Assembly: GCA_947466075.1 (NCBI GenBank)
Contig: CANIBP010000031.1
Span: 1-64,000 of the forward strand
Direction: 5' to 3'
DNA from: Verrucomicrobiaceae bacterium
GTDB lineage: Bacteria; Verrucomicrobiota; Verrucomicrobiia; Verrucomicrobiales; Verrucomicrobiaceae
DNA: 64,000 bases
Made by a program: the position numbers and the translations under genes. Positions 49,391-58,516 of this stretch are shown in pieces. The notes below the pieces were generated by a model. It saw nothing but the letters and a program-made list of their open reading frames with translations, had not been told where the DNA came from and made no database searches. The number at the start of each line of letters is the position of its first letter. Within the stretch, counting starts at the first letter, position 1.

Positions 49391-50835
49391 TTCTCGGCGG
49401 TGATGCGCCGACGATGCGTGCGCACCATGTTGAGGTCCTTGAGTTTGCGCTGAAGCGTGCGGCGACTCATGCCAAGCATCTCGGCAGCAACGGTGCGGTT
49501 GTTGCCGCTACGTTGGAGGGCTTGAAGAATGAGTTGGTGCTCGACTTCAGTGATGTCGAGATCGCTCTTGGTCTTGATGGCCGGTTCGCCTGGCAATGCC
49601 GAAACGGCGTCTTTGGAGGGGATCAAGGATGGGGCACGCAGACCGATGCCGAGGCCGTGTGGGTTAAGAAGGTAAGACGGCAGGTGTTTGAGCATGATGC
49701 GGTTGCTATTGCTCATGACAACGCCGTGCTCAATGGCCGCACGGAGTTCGCGAATGTTGCCGGGCCAGTCATACTTCATCATCGCGGGCAAGGAGTCTTC
49801 ACCGAGAGGCTTGAAGGCCTTGCCATTGGTTTTGGCGAGTTCTTTGAGGAAATGATCGGCCAGCACTGGAACGTCGCTCTTGCGCGTGCGGAGCGGCGGA
49901 AGCTGAATCGTGACGACGCGAAGCCGCCAGTAGAGATCTTCGCGGAACTTGCCCTCCTCGACCATCTTCGCGAGATCGCGATTCGTAGCAGCGATGACGC
50001 GAACGTTGATCTGGATCGGCTTGCTGCTGCCGACTCGCTCAATGGTCTGCTCACCGAGTGCGCGAAGGAGTTTGACCTGCGTGGAGGCATCAATTTCGCC
50101 GATTTCATCGAGGAACAGCGTTCCACCGTTCGCCTGCTCGAAGCGGCCGATACGCCGCTCTTGAGCACCGGTGAATGCGCCCTTCTCGTGCCCGAATAAC
50201 TCGCTTTCGAGAATCTGTGGCGAAAGAGCCGCGCAATGCACCGAAACGATGTTCGACTTGGGTCGGCCACTGAGATTGTGAATAGCACGAGCGACGAGTT
50301 CCTTGCCGGTGCCGCTTTCGCCTTCAATCAACACGGTGGCCCGGGATGGCGCGACCTGCTGGATCGTCTCGATGATCGGCTTCATCACTTCGGACTGGCC
50401 GAGGATGCCTTCGATGGAGAATTTCCGCTCCACCTGCTGCTTCAGCGCCACGTTCTCGTGCTCCAGCGTGCGGCTGCGGAGCGCTCTTTTGATGAGAAGC
50501 TCCACTTCATCAAGATTGAGCGGCTTGGTGACGAAATGGTATGCGCCACGGCGCATTGCCTCCACAGCGGTATCCACACTGCCGTAGGCGGTCATCATGA
50601 TGCAGACCGGCGGCTTGGGCAGGTTCAAAGCGGCATCGAGGAGCTTCATGCCGTCGTCCTCACCAAGGCGCAGATCGGTCAGCATGACGTCAATGCGGTC
50701 ATTGTTGAGGTATTCCATCGCCTCAGCGGCATTGGAGGCCACGTAGCAGTCGAAATCATCCTCCAGCGAGAGGCGGAGGCCGTCGCGGGTATGCTTTTCG
50801 TCATCGACGATGAGGACGGAGGCTTGGTCGTTCAT
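49372..50835 (-). CDS. NtrC-type sigma-54-dependent response regulator
   Basis: The start is at 50835 (MNDQASVLIVDDEKHTRDGL; 487 residues). It has a receiver domain with VDDE and phosphorylatable Asp in VMLTDLRLGEDDG (about 54), and T/K at MTAYGS and FVTKPL. The AAA+ domain has Walker A GESGTGKE, GAFTGA (HEKGAFTGAQER) and Walker B LFLDEIGEID. A Fis-type helix-turn-helix is at the C-terminus (NRTVAAEMLGMSRRTLQRKL). It would activate sigma-54 promoters on phosphorylation. No histidine kinase is adjacent. The glnII promoter in this window is a candidate target but nothing ties them. Confidence 0.93.
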   Translation of the reverse strand: MNDQASVLIVDDEKHTRDGLRLSLEDDFDCYVASNAAEAMEYLNNDRIDVMLTDLRLGEDDGMKLLDAALNLPKPPVCIMMTAYGSVDTAVEAMRRGAYHFVTKPLNLDEVELLIKRALRSRTLEHENVALKQQVERKFSIEGILGQSEVMKPIIETIQQVAPSRATVLIEGESGTGKELVARAIHNLSGRPKSNIVSVHCAALSPQILESELFGHEKGAFTGAQERRIGRFEQANGGTLFLDEIGEIDASTQVKLLRALGEQTIERVGSSKPIQINVRVIAATNRDLAKMVEEGKFREDLYWRLRVVTIQLPPLRTRKSDVPVLADHFLKELAKTNGKAFKPLGEDSLPAMMKYDWPGNIRELRAAIEHGVVMSNSNRIMLKHLPSYLLNPHGLGIGLRAPSLIPSKDAVSALPGEPAIKTKSDLDITEVEHQLILQALQRSGNNRTVAAEMLGMSRRTLQRKLKDLNMVRTHRRRITAENQTPAS

Positions 50836-50948
50836 GAGTGAAGGAATGGCACAGTATTGAGAAATGACGAATGTCGAAATCCGAATGACGACGGGTGAAC
50901 AGCCGAGGAAGCAGAAAGCTAGGCAAAGATTCCTCCATTTGGAAATAT

Positions 50949-50970
50949 AGTTGACCAATCGTCTAGTTGG
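50949..50970. promoter_or_regulatory. Putative TetR operator upstream of the regulator
   Basis: AGTTGACCAATCGTCTAGTTGG, 14 bases before the tetR ATG, is a partial inverted repeat (AGTTGACCA/TAGTTGG). The reverse complement shares CCAACT and TGGTCAACT with the site at 51607-51622 just before the efflux genes. Autoregulation is inferred. Confidence 0.55.
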
Positions 50971-50984
50971 CGCTTTAGAGCCTT

Positions 50985-51581
50985 ATGGGCCGCACCTCTG
51001 ATGCTAAAGAACGACTGATCGAAGCCGTGATCGAACTGATCTGGACGGGCAGCTACGGCAGCACGTCGGTGGATCAGATTTGTGAGAGGGCAGGGGTGAA
51101 GAAAGGTAGCTTCTACCACTTTTTCGAATCGAAGACCGAACTGGCTCTCGCTGGCATTGAACATGGCTGGACTGAGCATCGAAAAAAGCTCGATCAGGTG
51201 TTTTCTCCGGTCGTGCCGCCACTGGAGCGCATTTGGCAGTGCTTTCGTGATTTCACTCTGGAACAAGAGGAATTGCGGGAAAAACACGGCCGCGTTCTCG
51301 GTTGTCCGATCCACACTTTGGGGGCGGAGGTCAGCACGGTGGATGAAAAGTTACGACAGAAACTGCAGGACATTTTGAGCCAGTTTGTGTGCTACTACGA
51401 GTCCGCTATCCGTGATGCGCACGCCCAAGGTTTCATTCAGGCGCCCGATGCACCTGCCTTGGCACGAATTCTGTTTGCCTATGGCGAGGGCCTGCTCGCG
51501 CAAGCTCGCATCTGGAATGATCTATCCCATCTCAATTCGATGGAAATCGGTGCCCGGCTGATCTTGGGCGTGAAGTCCTGA
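50985..51581 (+). CDS. TetR-family repressor of the RND efflux operon
   Basis: This 198-residue protein has an N-terminal TetR HTH (KERLIEAVIELIWTGSYGST, VDQICERAGVKKGSFYHFFE, SKTELALAG) and a ligand-binding C-domain with QDILSQFVCYYESAIRDAHA. It lies 68 bases upstream of the membrane-fusion gene on the same strand. Similar palindromic sites flank it (50949-50970 and 51607-51622), suggesting control of itself and of efflux. Confidence 0.92.
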   Translation: MGRTSDAKERLIEAVIELIWTGSYGSTSVDQICERAGVKKGSFYHFFESKTELALAGIEHGWTEHRKKLDQVFSPVVPPLERIWQCFRDFTLEQEELREKHGRVLGCPIHTLGAEVSTVDEKLRQKLQDILSQFVCYYESAIRDAHAQGFIQAPDAPALARILFAYGEGLLAQARIWNDLSHLNSMEIGARLILGVKS

Positions 51582-51606
51582 TCGCTGCATTTTTTGCTCT
51601 TTAATT

Positions 51607-51622
51607 AACCAACTGGTCAACT
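51607..51622. promoter_or_regulatory. Putative TetR operator before the efflux operon
   Basis: AACCAACTGGTCAACT contains a palindrome-like core shared with the site upstream of tetR (TGGTCAACT and CCAACT). It lies 28 bases before the GTG start of the membrane-fusion protein. Role inferred. Confidence 0.55.
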
Positions 51623-51649
51623 TTGACACCCTCAAACCCAACACGCTTC

Positions 51650-52795
51650 GTGAAACCTCAAAAACTCCTTCTATTCGCCCTGTTTCTTGCCGCCTGTGGC
51701 AAACCGCATTCAGACGGTCATGGTGGCGGTCAGATGCCTCCGGCGCAGGTCACACTCGCACCGGTCGAGCAGAAAGAACTTGTCGAGTGGGAGGAGTTCA
51801 CCGGACGCGTCGAGCCAGTCGAAACGGTCGATCTCAGACCACGCGTATCAGGCTACATTACGCAGGTGCATTTCCAAGCCGGGGCACTGGTGAAAACGGG
51901 TGACGTGCTATTCACCATCGACCAACGCCCCTTTGAAACCAAGCTGCGCACCGCCAAGGCCGAGGTAAAACGTGCCGAGGCCAATGCGCAGGCCATGAAG
52001 CGTGAATTTGACCGCGTCAGCTCGCTCCTGGCCGCAAAGGCAATTGCTCCCGAGCAAGCGGAGACACGTGAGTCAATGAATTTACAAGCGCTGGCCGGCT
52101 TGGAGTCAGCAAGAGCCACCGAACACAGTGCCGAGATCGAATTTGAGCACAGTCTGGTCAAAGCCCCCATCAATGGCCGAATCAGCCGCGCCATCACGAC
52201 CACGGGCAACTTCGTCACTGCTGGCACCACGCTGCTCACCACCATCGTCACTGTCGATCCCGTCTATGTTTACACCGACATCGACGAAAACAGCCTGCTC
52301 AAGCTCCAGGCCCTACAACGTGAGAAAAAACTCTTCACCGATGACAAAGGACGTGTGCCAGTAGAGCTACAACTATCCAACGAAACCAGCTTTCCACACA
52401 AGGGACACGTGGAGTCCTTCGACAATCGACTCGACGCTGGCACGGGCAGCATGGTGATGCGCGCCGAGTTTTCCAATACGGAGGGTGTTTTGACGCCGGG
52501 GCTATTTGCCCGCGTCCGTCTTCCAATGACCTCCAAGTATCCTGCCCTGCTGATCGATGAAAAAAGCATCCTCACCGATCAGGCAAACAAATACGTCCTC
52601 GGCGTCGATGACAAGAACATCAGCGTCTATAAGCCCATCGTCATCGGGCCAGCGATTGAAGGTAAACGCATCATCCGTAGTGGCCTCAAGGCAGGTGAGA
52701 AGATCATTATCAACGGACAGGCACGCTTGCCACAGCCCGGAATGCCTGTCGCACCCGTTGAGGCAGCACCAGCAAAGGAAACGCCAGCGAAATAG
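51650..52795 (+). CDS. RND efflux membrane-fusion (periplasmic adaptor) lipoprotein
   Basis: The preferred start is the GTG at 51650, which gives a lipoprotein signal (VKPQKLLLFALFLAACGKPH); a TTG at 51623 is also open. This gives 381 residues. HlyD/AcrA-like order: biotinyl-lipoyl segment (VDLRPRVSGYITQVHFQAGA, VKTGDVLFTID), helical hairpin (about 85-150), lipoyl return (LVKAPINGRISRAITTTGNF), beta-barrel and membrane-proximal domains. It links the inner-membrane pump to the TolC-like channel. It is the first of a three-gene efflux operon. Confidence 0.93.
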   Translation: MKPQKLLLFALFLAACGKPHSDGHGGGQMPPAQVTLAPVEQKELVEWEEFTGRVEPVETVDLRPRVSGYITQVHFQAGALVKTGDVLFTIDQRPFETKLRTAKAEVKRAEANAQAMKREFDRVSSLLAAKAIAPEQAETRESMNLQALAGLESARATEHSAEIEFEHSLVKAPINGRISRAITTTGNFVTAGTTLLTTIVTVDPVYVYTDIDENSLLKLQALQREKKLFTDDKGRVPVELQLSNETSFPHKGHVESFDNRLDAGTGSMVMRAEFSNTEGVLTPGLFARVRLPMTSKYPALLIDEKSILTDQANKYVLGVDDKNISVYKPIVIGPAIEGKRIIRSGLKAGEKIIINGQARLPQPGMPVAPVEAAPAKETPAK

Positions 52796-52825
52796 CCGCG
52801 AAGCGCCATAACCCCAACTCGCTTC

Positions 52826-55800
52826 ATGTACTTTTCCTCCTTCTTCATCACGCGTCCCATCTTCGCGGGTGTGCTGTCGCTGTTGATCTTCATCCTCGGC
52901 TCGATCTCGCTCTTTCAGTTGCCGATTTCGGAATATCCTGAGGTCGCACCACCGACGGTGATCGTCACGGCGACGTATCCCGGCGCGAATCCGAAGACCA
53001 TCGCCGAAACCGTTGCTTCGCCCATCGAGCAGATTCTCAATGGCATCGAAAACATGCTCTACATGTCGTCGCAGAGCACGGCGAACGGCGTGATGACTCT
53101 CACCGTCACGTTCAAGATCGGCACGGAGCTCGATCTGGCGCAGGTGCAGGTGCAGAACCGTGTTTCACAGGTGCTGCCGAAGCTACCGGAGGAAGTGCGG
53201 CGCTTTGGCGTCACCACGGTGAAGTCTTCGCCGAACATGACACTCGTTGTGCATCTGCTCTCGCCGAATGACCGCTATGATGAAATTTACCTACGCAACT
53301 ACGCGACGCTGAATGTGAAGGACGAGCTCTCGCGCCTCTCCGGCGTGGGTCAGGTCAATATCTTCGGCGGTGGCGACTACGCGATGCGCGTGTGGATTGA
53401 TCCCGACAAAGCCGCCGCACGTGGTTTGACCTCTGGCGATATCGTGAACGCCATCCGCGAGCAGAACATCCAGGTCGCCGCCGGCACCATCGGCCAGCAA
53501 CCAGTCAAAGACGCCGCGTTTGAGCTCACGGTGAATGCGAAAGGCCGTCTCATAAGCGAAGAGGAGTTCAATCAGATCATCGTCAAAACCGGTCCGAACG
53601 GCGAAAAACTCCGCCTGCGCGATGTCGCACGTGCGGAGATGGGATCGGGCGATTATTCGCTGCGCAGCCTGCTCAATAACAAACGTGCCGTCGGCATGGG
53701 CGTGTTCCAGCTTCCAGGCGCAAACTCGCTCGCCGTCTCGCAGGCCGTGCGTGCCCGCATGACCGAACTGAAGGCCAAAATGCCCGAGGGGGTCGATTAC
53801 GCCATCGCTTACGACCCGACGGTGTTTGTCCAGAAATCCATCGACGCCGTCATCCACACGCTGATCGAGGCGTTGTTGCTCGTCGTGCTCGTCGTGATGA
53901 TCTTCCTGCAAACCTGGCGTGCCTCCATCATTCCGCTGGCCGCCGTCCCCGTGTCGCTGGTGGGAACATTCGCTGTGATGCACATGCTGGGCTTCTCGAT
54001 TAACAATTTGTCGCTGTTCGGCATCGTGCTCGCGATCGGCATCGTCGTGGATGACGCCATCGTGGTCGTCGAGAATGTCGAGCGCAACATCCGCAACGGA
54101 CTCAAGCCCATGGCGGCCACACAGCAGGCCATGAAGGAGGTCACCGGTCCCATTGTGGCGACAGCGCTCGTGCTGTGCGCCGTCTTCATCCCCACCGCAT
54201 TCATCAGCGGCCTCAGTGGCCAGTTTTACAAGCAATTTGCCGTCACCATCGCCATCTCGACGGTGATCTCGGCCATCAATTCGCTCACCCTCAGCCCCGC
54301 GCTCTCCGCGCTGCTGCTGAAGGATCATCACGCGAAGAAGGACATCCTCTCCCGCATCATTGATGCGCTGTTCGGTTGGTTTTTCCGGCCTTTCAATCGC
54401 TTCTTCGAATGGTCGTCGAATGTGTATGTCGGTCTCGTGAAGCGCATCATCCGCTTCAGCTTCGTCGCACTTGTCATCTACGGTGGCCTCGTCTGGGCAA
54501 CGTGGAAGGGCTTTGAAATCGTGCCGCAAGGCTTCGTGCCCGGTCAGGACAAGCAATACCTCGTCGGCTTCGCGCAATTGCCCGAAGGTTCATCACTCGA
54601 CCGTACCGACGATGTCATGCGTCGCATGTCGCAGATCGCCAAAGATCACCCCGGAGTGAAGGACGCCATCGCTTTCCCTGGTCTCTCGATTCAAGGCTTC
54701 ACCATCAGCCCCAATGCCGGCATCGTATTTGTCGGTCTTGACGACTTCGAAAAGCGCACCACACCCGACTTGAGTGGCGGTGCCATCGCAGGCGCGCTCA
54801 ATGGCAAATTCATGGCCATTCAGGACGCTATGGTCATGATTTTCCCGCCGCCGCCCGTCAACGGCATCGGCACCACCGGCGGTTTCAAGCTCATGGTCGA
54901 GGATCGCGGGAATCAAGGCTACGCGGCCTTGTATCAGGCCACGCAACAACTCGTCGGCGCCGCGTATGGCAGCCAGAAGCTCACGCAGGTCTATTCCGGC
55001 TACACCGTGAACGTCCCGCAGCTCGAAGCCGATGTAGATCGCGAAAAAGCCAAGATGCAGGGCGTTCCGCTCGCGAATCTGTTCGAGACGCTGCAAATCA
55101 ACCTAGGCAGTCTTTATGTGAACGACTTCAACCGCTTTGGCCGCACCTATCAGGTCGTCGCGCAGGCCGAGCCGCAGTTCCGTGATGATGCGAGCGACAT
55201 CACGCGCCTCAAAACCCGCAACGCCGCCGGCGACATGGTGTCCATCGGCTCGCTCGTAAAAGTGAAAGAAGGTTTCGGGCCAGATCGCGTCACGCATTAC
55301 AACGGCTATCTCGCCGCTGACCTCAACGGCGCACCGCTACCGCCGCTAAGCTCAGGCCAGGCCGAGGAACTCATCGCTGGGCTTGCTCAAAAAGTTCTTC
55401 CCGGCGGATTCGAGTTTGAGTGGACCGATCTCACCTATCAAAAGATCATCGCCGGCAACACCGCCATCTTCATCTATCCTCTCTGCATCCTGCTCGTCTT
55501 CATGGTGCTGGCTGCACAATACGAAAGCCTGCGATTGCCACTCGCCATCATCCTGATCGTGCCGCTGTGCCTGCTCTTCGCCTTGGCCGGCGTGATGATC
55601 ACCGGCGGCGACAACAACATCTTCACCCAGATCGGTTTCATCGTTTTGATCGGCCTCGCGTGCAAAAATGCCATCCTCATTGTCGAGTTCGCCAAAGAGA
55701 AATTTGACCACGGCCTCAGTCCCTTCGAAGCCGCGCTCGAAGCCTGCCGCCTGCGTCTGCGTCCGATTTTGATGACCTCCATCGCTTTCATCGCCGGTGT

Positions 55801-56002
55801 GTATCCCCTCGTCGTCTCCACTGGTGCCGGTGCCGAAATGCGCCGTGCGATGGGCACTGCCGTCTTCAGTGGCATGATCGGTGTGACATTCCTCGGCCTG
55901 TTCTTTACCCCAGTGTTCTATGTGCTCGTCATGAAACTCGGACGGCAAAAGACAACGGCTCCAGCGGCTGAGCTGCCCGCCGCCCTTTCCACTCCTCATT
56001 GA
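52826..56002 (+). CDS. RND multidrug efflux transporter (HAE1/AcrB type)
   Basis: This 1058-residue protein has typical HAE1 features: MYFSSFFITRPIFAGVLSLL (first TM), pore-domain stretches QVQNRVSQVLPKLPEEVRRF and DVARAEMGSGDYSLR, the proton-relay pair DD in TM4 (GIVVDDAIVVVENVERN), and KNAILIVEFAKE in TM10. There are twelve predicted membrane helices and two large periplasmic loops. It is proton-driven export of hydrophobic or amphiphilic compounds. It has the adaptor gene 30 bases upstream and the outer-membrane gene 7 bases downstream. Confidence 0.95.
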   Translation: MYFSSFFITRPIFAGVLSLLIFILGSISLFQLPISEYPEVAPPTVIVTATYPGANPKTIAETVASPIEQILNGIENMLYMSSQSTANGVMTLTVTFKIGTELDLAQVQVQNRVSQVLPKLPEEVRRFGVTTVKSSPNMTLVVHLLSPNDRYDEIYLRNYATLNVKDELSRLSGVGQVNIFGGGDYAMRVWIDPDKAAARGLTSGDIVNAIREQNIQVAAGTIGQQPVKDAAFELTVNAKGRLISEEEFNQIIVKTGPNGEKLRLRDVARAEMGSGDYSLRSLLNNKRAVGMGVFQLPGANSLAVSQAVRARMTELKAKMPEGVDYAIAYDPTVFVQKSIDAVIHTLIEALLLVVLVVMIFLQTWRASIIPLAAVPVSLVGTFAVMHMLGFSINNLSLFGIVLAIGIVVDDAIVVVENVERNIRNGLKPMAATQQAMKEVTGPIVATALVLCAVFIPTAFISGLSGQFYKQFAVTIAISTVISAINSLTLSPALSALLLKDHHAKKDILSRIIDALFGWFFRPFNRFFEWSSNVYVGLVKRIIRFSFVALVIYGGLVWATWKGFEIVPQGFVPGQDKQYLVGFAQLPEGSSLDRTDDVMRRMSQIAKDHPGVKDAIAFPGLSIQGFTISPNAGIVFVGLDDFEKRTTPDLSGGAIAGALNGKFMAIQDAMVMIFPPPPVNGIGTTGGFKLMVEDRGNQGYAALYQATQQLVGAAYGSQKLTQVYSGYTVNVPQLEADVDREKAKMQGVPLANLFETLQINLGSLYVNDFNRFGRTYQVVAQAEPQFRDDASDITRLKTRNAAGDMVSIGSLVKVKEGFGPDRVTHYNGYLAADLNGAPLPPLSSGQAEELIAGLAQKVLPGGFEFEWTDLTYQKIIAGNTAIFIYPLCILLVFMVLAAQYESLRLPLAIILIVPLCLLFALAGVMITGGDNNIFTQIGFIVLIGLACKNAILIVEFAKEKFDHGLSPFEAALEACRLRLRPILMTSIAFIAGVYPLVVSTGAGAEMRRAMGTAVFSGMIGVTFLGLFFTPVFYVLVMKLGRQKTTAPAAELPAALSTPH

Positions 56003-56009
56003 TCCAGTT

Positions 56010-57518
56010 ATGCGCACCTTGCTTTTTCTCATCCTCACATCGGCTGCCGTTGCTCAAGTCGGCCCCAATTACGAACGTCCTGCCACGGCAACGCCACCAC
56101 AGTTTAAAGGCGTCACGTGGCGTGTCGCGTCGCCCTCCGCGCATCTGCCGAAAGGCGAGTGGTGGAAGGTCTTCAACGATTCACGACTCAACAGCCTCAT
56201 GGCTGCCGCCACGGCGAACAATCAGCAGCTCAAAGGCGCGATCGCACGCTTTGATCAGGCCCGTGCCGTCGCACGCATGTCGCGTGCGGATTTCTTTCCA
56301 ACCGCAAGTCTGCCGCTCACGGCTGAAACACAGCGCACCAGCGCACACATGCCTTCGCCGTTTCAATTGAATGGCGCGAGCTATCGCGGACCAGCTTACA
56401 ACGTGCCCATCGAGTTTGGCTGGGAACTCGATCTCTGGGGCAAGCTGCGTCGTCAGGCCGAAGGAACACGTGCGGATGCCGCTGCTGCGGCGGATGCGAT
56501 GCATAATGTGCTACTGGGCATCCAAGCCGAAGTGGCGATGAACTACTTCAAGCTGCGCACACTCGACAATGAGATGCGCATCGTGCGCGAAGCCGTTGGT
56601 TGGCGCAATGAGGCCCTCAAAATCGCCAGCGCACGCGTGCAGGCCGGTGCTGGCAGCGAATTGGAGCAAGCGCAGGCCGAAACCGAAGTGGCGACGGCAG
56701 AGGCGGAGATTTCATCGCTGCAAGCACAGCGTGATCAGCTTGAAAACGTTCTCGCCATCTTGATTGGCACCAGCGCGTCGGGTTTTCGTGTTCCCGCATC
56801 CACCGGCACACTTTCTTCACCTCCCAGCGTGCCAGTGGGCATGCCAAGCGATCTATTGGAGCGTCGCCCCGATATTTCACAGGCCGAGCGCAAGCTACAA
56901 TCGACCACCGCAGCCATCGGCGTCGCCAAAGCTTATTTCTTTCCCAGCATCAAGCTGCTCGGACGCGGCGGCTTTCAGAGCGGTAACATCGACGTCCTGT
57001 TCGAGCCGGCTTCGCTCATGTGGAGCATCGGGCCGAGCGTGAGCGTGCCGCTGTTCTCCGGCAACAAGAACCGCTGGAACCTCACCAAATCGAAGGCTGC
57101 GCACGATGAAGCCCTCGCTGGCTATCGTCAGGCATTTCTTGCTGCTTCAGCTGATGTCGAGACGAGTTTGTCGGCGATTCGCAATCTCAGCACTCAGGCT
57201 GAATCGCAGCATCGTGCCCGCACCAGTTCGGAGAAAGCTGCGCAACTCGCCAAGACGCGTTATGAGTCCGGCACGAGTCCGTATCTCGATGTCATCGAGT
57301 CCAATCGCACCACCTTGGCCACCCAGCGTGCCTCGGCTCAAATCGCTGGCCAGCGTTTGCTTGCCACGGTGGGTCTCATCAAAGCCATCGGTGGTGGTTG
57401 GGATCAAAAGCTGCCAACGCAGGTGCCTGCGACGACGCCTGATCCGGCAGCCAAGAACCTCGATCAAGACAAGCCCGGCTTCTTCTCGAAAGTGAAGGGC
57501 TGGTTTAAGCGCAGTTAA
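56010..57518 (+). CDS. TolC/NodT-family outer-membrane factor
   Basis: This 502-residue protein starts MRTLLFLILTSAAVAQVGPN, with VGPNYERP typical of NodT-like factors. Two outer-membrane-efflux repeats follow (WWKVFNDSRLNSLMAAATAN, QQLKGAIARFDQARA; later SEKAAQLAKTRYESGTSPYL, DVIESNRTTLATQRA). The usual lipobox Cys of NodT members is absent. The LERRPDISQAERKL signature is present. It forms the exit duct of the RND pump. Its end overlaps the convergent squalene/phytoene synthase by 4 bases. Confidence 0.93.
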   Translation: MRTLLFLILTSAAVAQVGPNYERPATATPPQFKGVTWRVASPSAHLPKGEWWKVFNDSRLNSLMAAATANNQQLKGAIARFDQARAVARMSRADFFPTASLPLTAETQRTSAHMPSPFQLNGASYRGPAYNVPIEFGWELDLWGKLRRQAEGTRADAAAAADAMHNVLLGIQAEVAMNYFKLRTLDNEMRIVREAVGWRNEALKIASARVQAGAGSELEQAQAETEVATAEAEISSLQAQRDQLENVLAILIGTSASGFRVPASTGTLSSPPSVPVGMPSDLLERRPDISQAERKLQSTTAAIGVAKAYFFPSIKLLGRGGFQSGNIDVLFEPASLMWSIGPSVSVPLFSGNKNRWNLTKSKAAHDEALAGYRQAFLAASADVETSLSAIRNLSTQAESQHRARTSSEKAAQLAKTRYESGTSPYLDVIESNRTTLATQRASAQIAGQRLLATVGLIKAIGGGWDQKLPTQVPATTPDPAAKNLDQDKPGFFSKVKGWFKRS

Positions 57519-58489
57519 GCCGCCAGCTTCCGATACAGCTTCTCCATTGCTTCCGAACTCCGGCACGCGATGGCGGCTTGGGCTAAAATGCTGGCGACAT
57601 CGAGGCGCGAGATCTTAATGCCTTGCTGAACTTTGTCCCAAGCGGCGGAACGCATCTTGGCGACGGTTTGGATGCCGAGGAGCAGGGGTAGGGCAGTGGC
57701 GTAGCGGAGTTTGCCGTGGGTGACGTGTTGGACGTAGCGCAGGCCGCATTCGAGGTGCTCGGTACAGGTTTGCAGCCACTTGCGCCACTCGGTTTTGATT
57801 TCTTCTGGCTTGCAGGGCAGGTAGCAGCGGCCATCGCGGGTGTCTTCGCCGATGTCGCGCAGGATGTTGATGAGTTGGAGGCCTTTGCCCATGCGTGCGC
57901 CCCATGCCTGCATCTGGGCGGTGGTGACGACGGGATCGAGCGAGCTTGGGAGTTCGGTGGCGCAGAGCTGTGTCCAGAATTCACCGACGCAACCGGCGAC
58001 GAGCCAGGTGTATTGATCCAGCTCTTCAGCGCTGGCGAGACTGCGAAGCTGGCCGTCGGACGGGAAGCGGCGGATGTCGAGCATCTGGCCGTCGATGATG
58101 TGCTCCAGCACACTTTGGATGGCCGCAAGGGGTGTGGGCTGCATGGTGCGGAGCCAGGCGATGCCGTCGGCGAATTTTTCCATGAGGCGGCGCTCGGCGT
58201 CGTCCTCCTGCTGCGGGCAAAACTGCTCGTGCAGCGTGTTGGCGAGCGATTCGACGGCGGAATCGCCACGCACGAGAGCGCGATAGCGTTCGAGGCAGTC
58301 GAGCCGCATATCAGCGCTCACGCTGGCGGTATCGGCGATGGTATCCGCCGTGCGGGCGAGCAGGTAGGCGAGTGAAATGGGCTCACGCAGCTCTTTGGGC
58401 AGCGCTTTGAGTGTGAGGTAGAACGAGCGCGACACTGCGGCCAGCAACTGGCCGCCGAGTTCGCGTTCGTGGTGGGTTTCGTCGGACAT
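57515..58489 (-). CDS. Squalene/phytoene synthase-family protein
   Basis: This 324-residue protein has SRSFYLTLKALPKELREPIS, the first Asp-rich motif in ARTADTIADTA, then VAGCVGEFWTQLCATEL and a second Asp motif in GKGLQLINILRDIGEDTRDG followed by RCYLP. It is an all-helical trans-isoprenyl synthase that condenses two prenyl diphosphates. Without partners (HpnC/HpnE, CrtI) nearby, squalene, dehydrosqualene and phytoene products cannot be distinguished. It shares an intergenic region with the HemW-like gene. Confidence 0.9.
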   Translation of the reverse strand: MSDETHHERELGGQLLAAVSRSFYLTLKALPKELREPISLAYLLARTADTIADTASVSADMRLDCLERYRALVRGDSAVESLANTLHEQFCPQQEDDAERRLMEKFADGIAWLRTMQPTPLAAIQSVLEHIIDGQMLDIRRFPSDGQLRSLASAEELDQYTWLVAGCVGEFWTQLCATELPSSLDPVVTTAQMQAWGARMGKGLQLINILRDIGEDTRDGRCYLPCKPEEIKTEWRKWLQTCTEHLECGLRYVQHVTHGKLRYATALPLLLGIQTVAKMRSAAWDKVQQGIKISRLDVASILAQAAIACRSSEAMEKLYRKLAA

Positions 58490-58516
58490 GACTGGATTCT
58501 AGATGCTGGATGCTGG

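Noticed and set aside
53291..54577. 428-codon minus-strand frame inside the RND pump gene
   Set aside because: It is antisense to a complete AcrB-type transporter; His/Asp-rich shadow translation.
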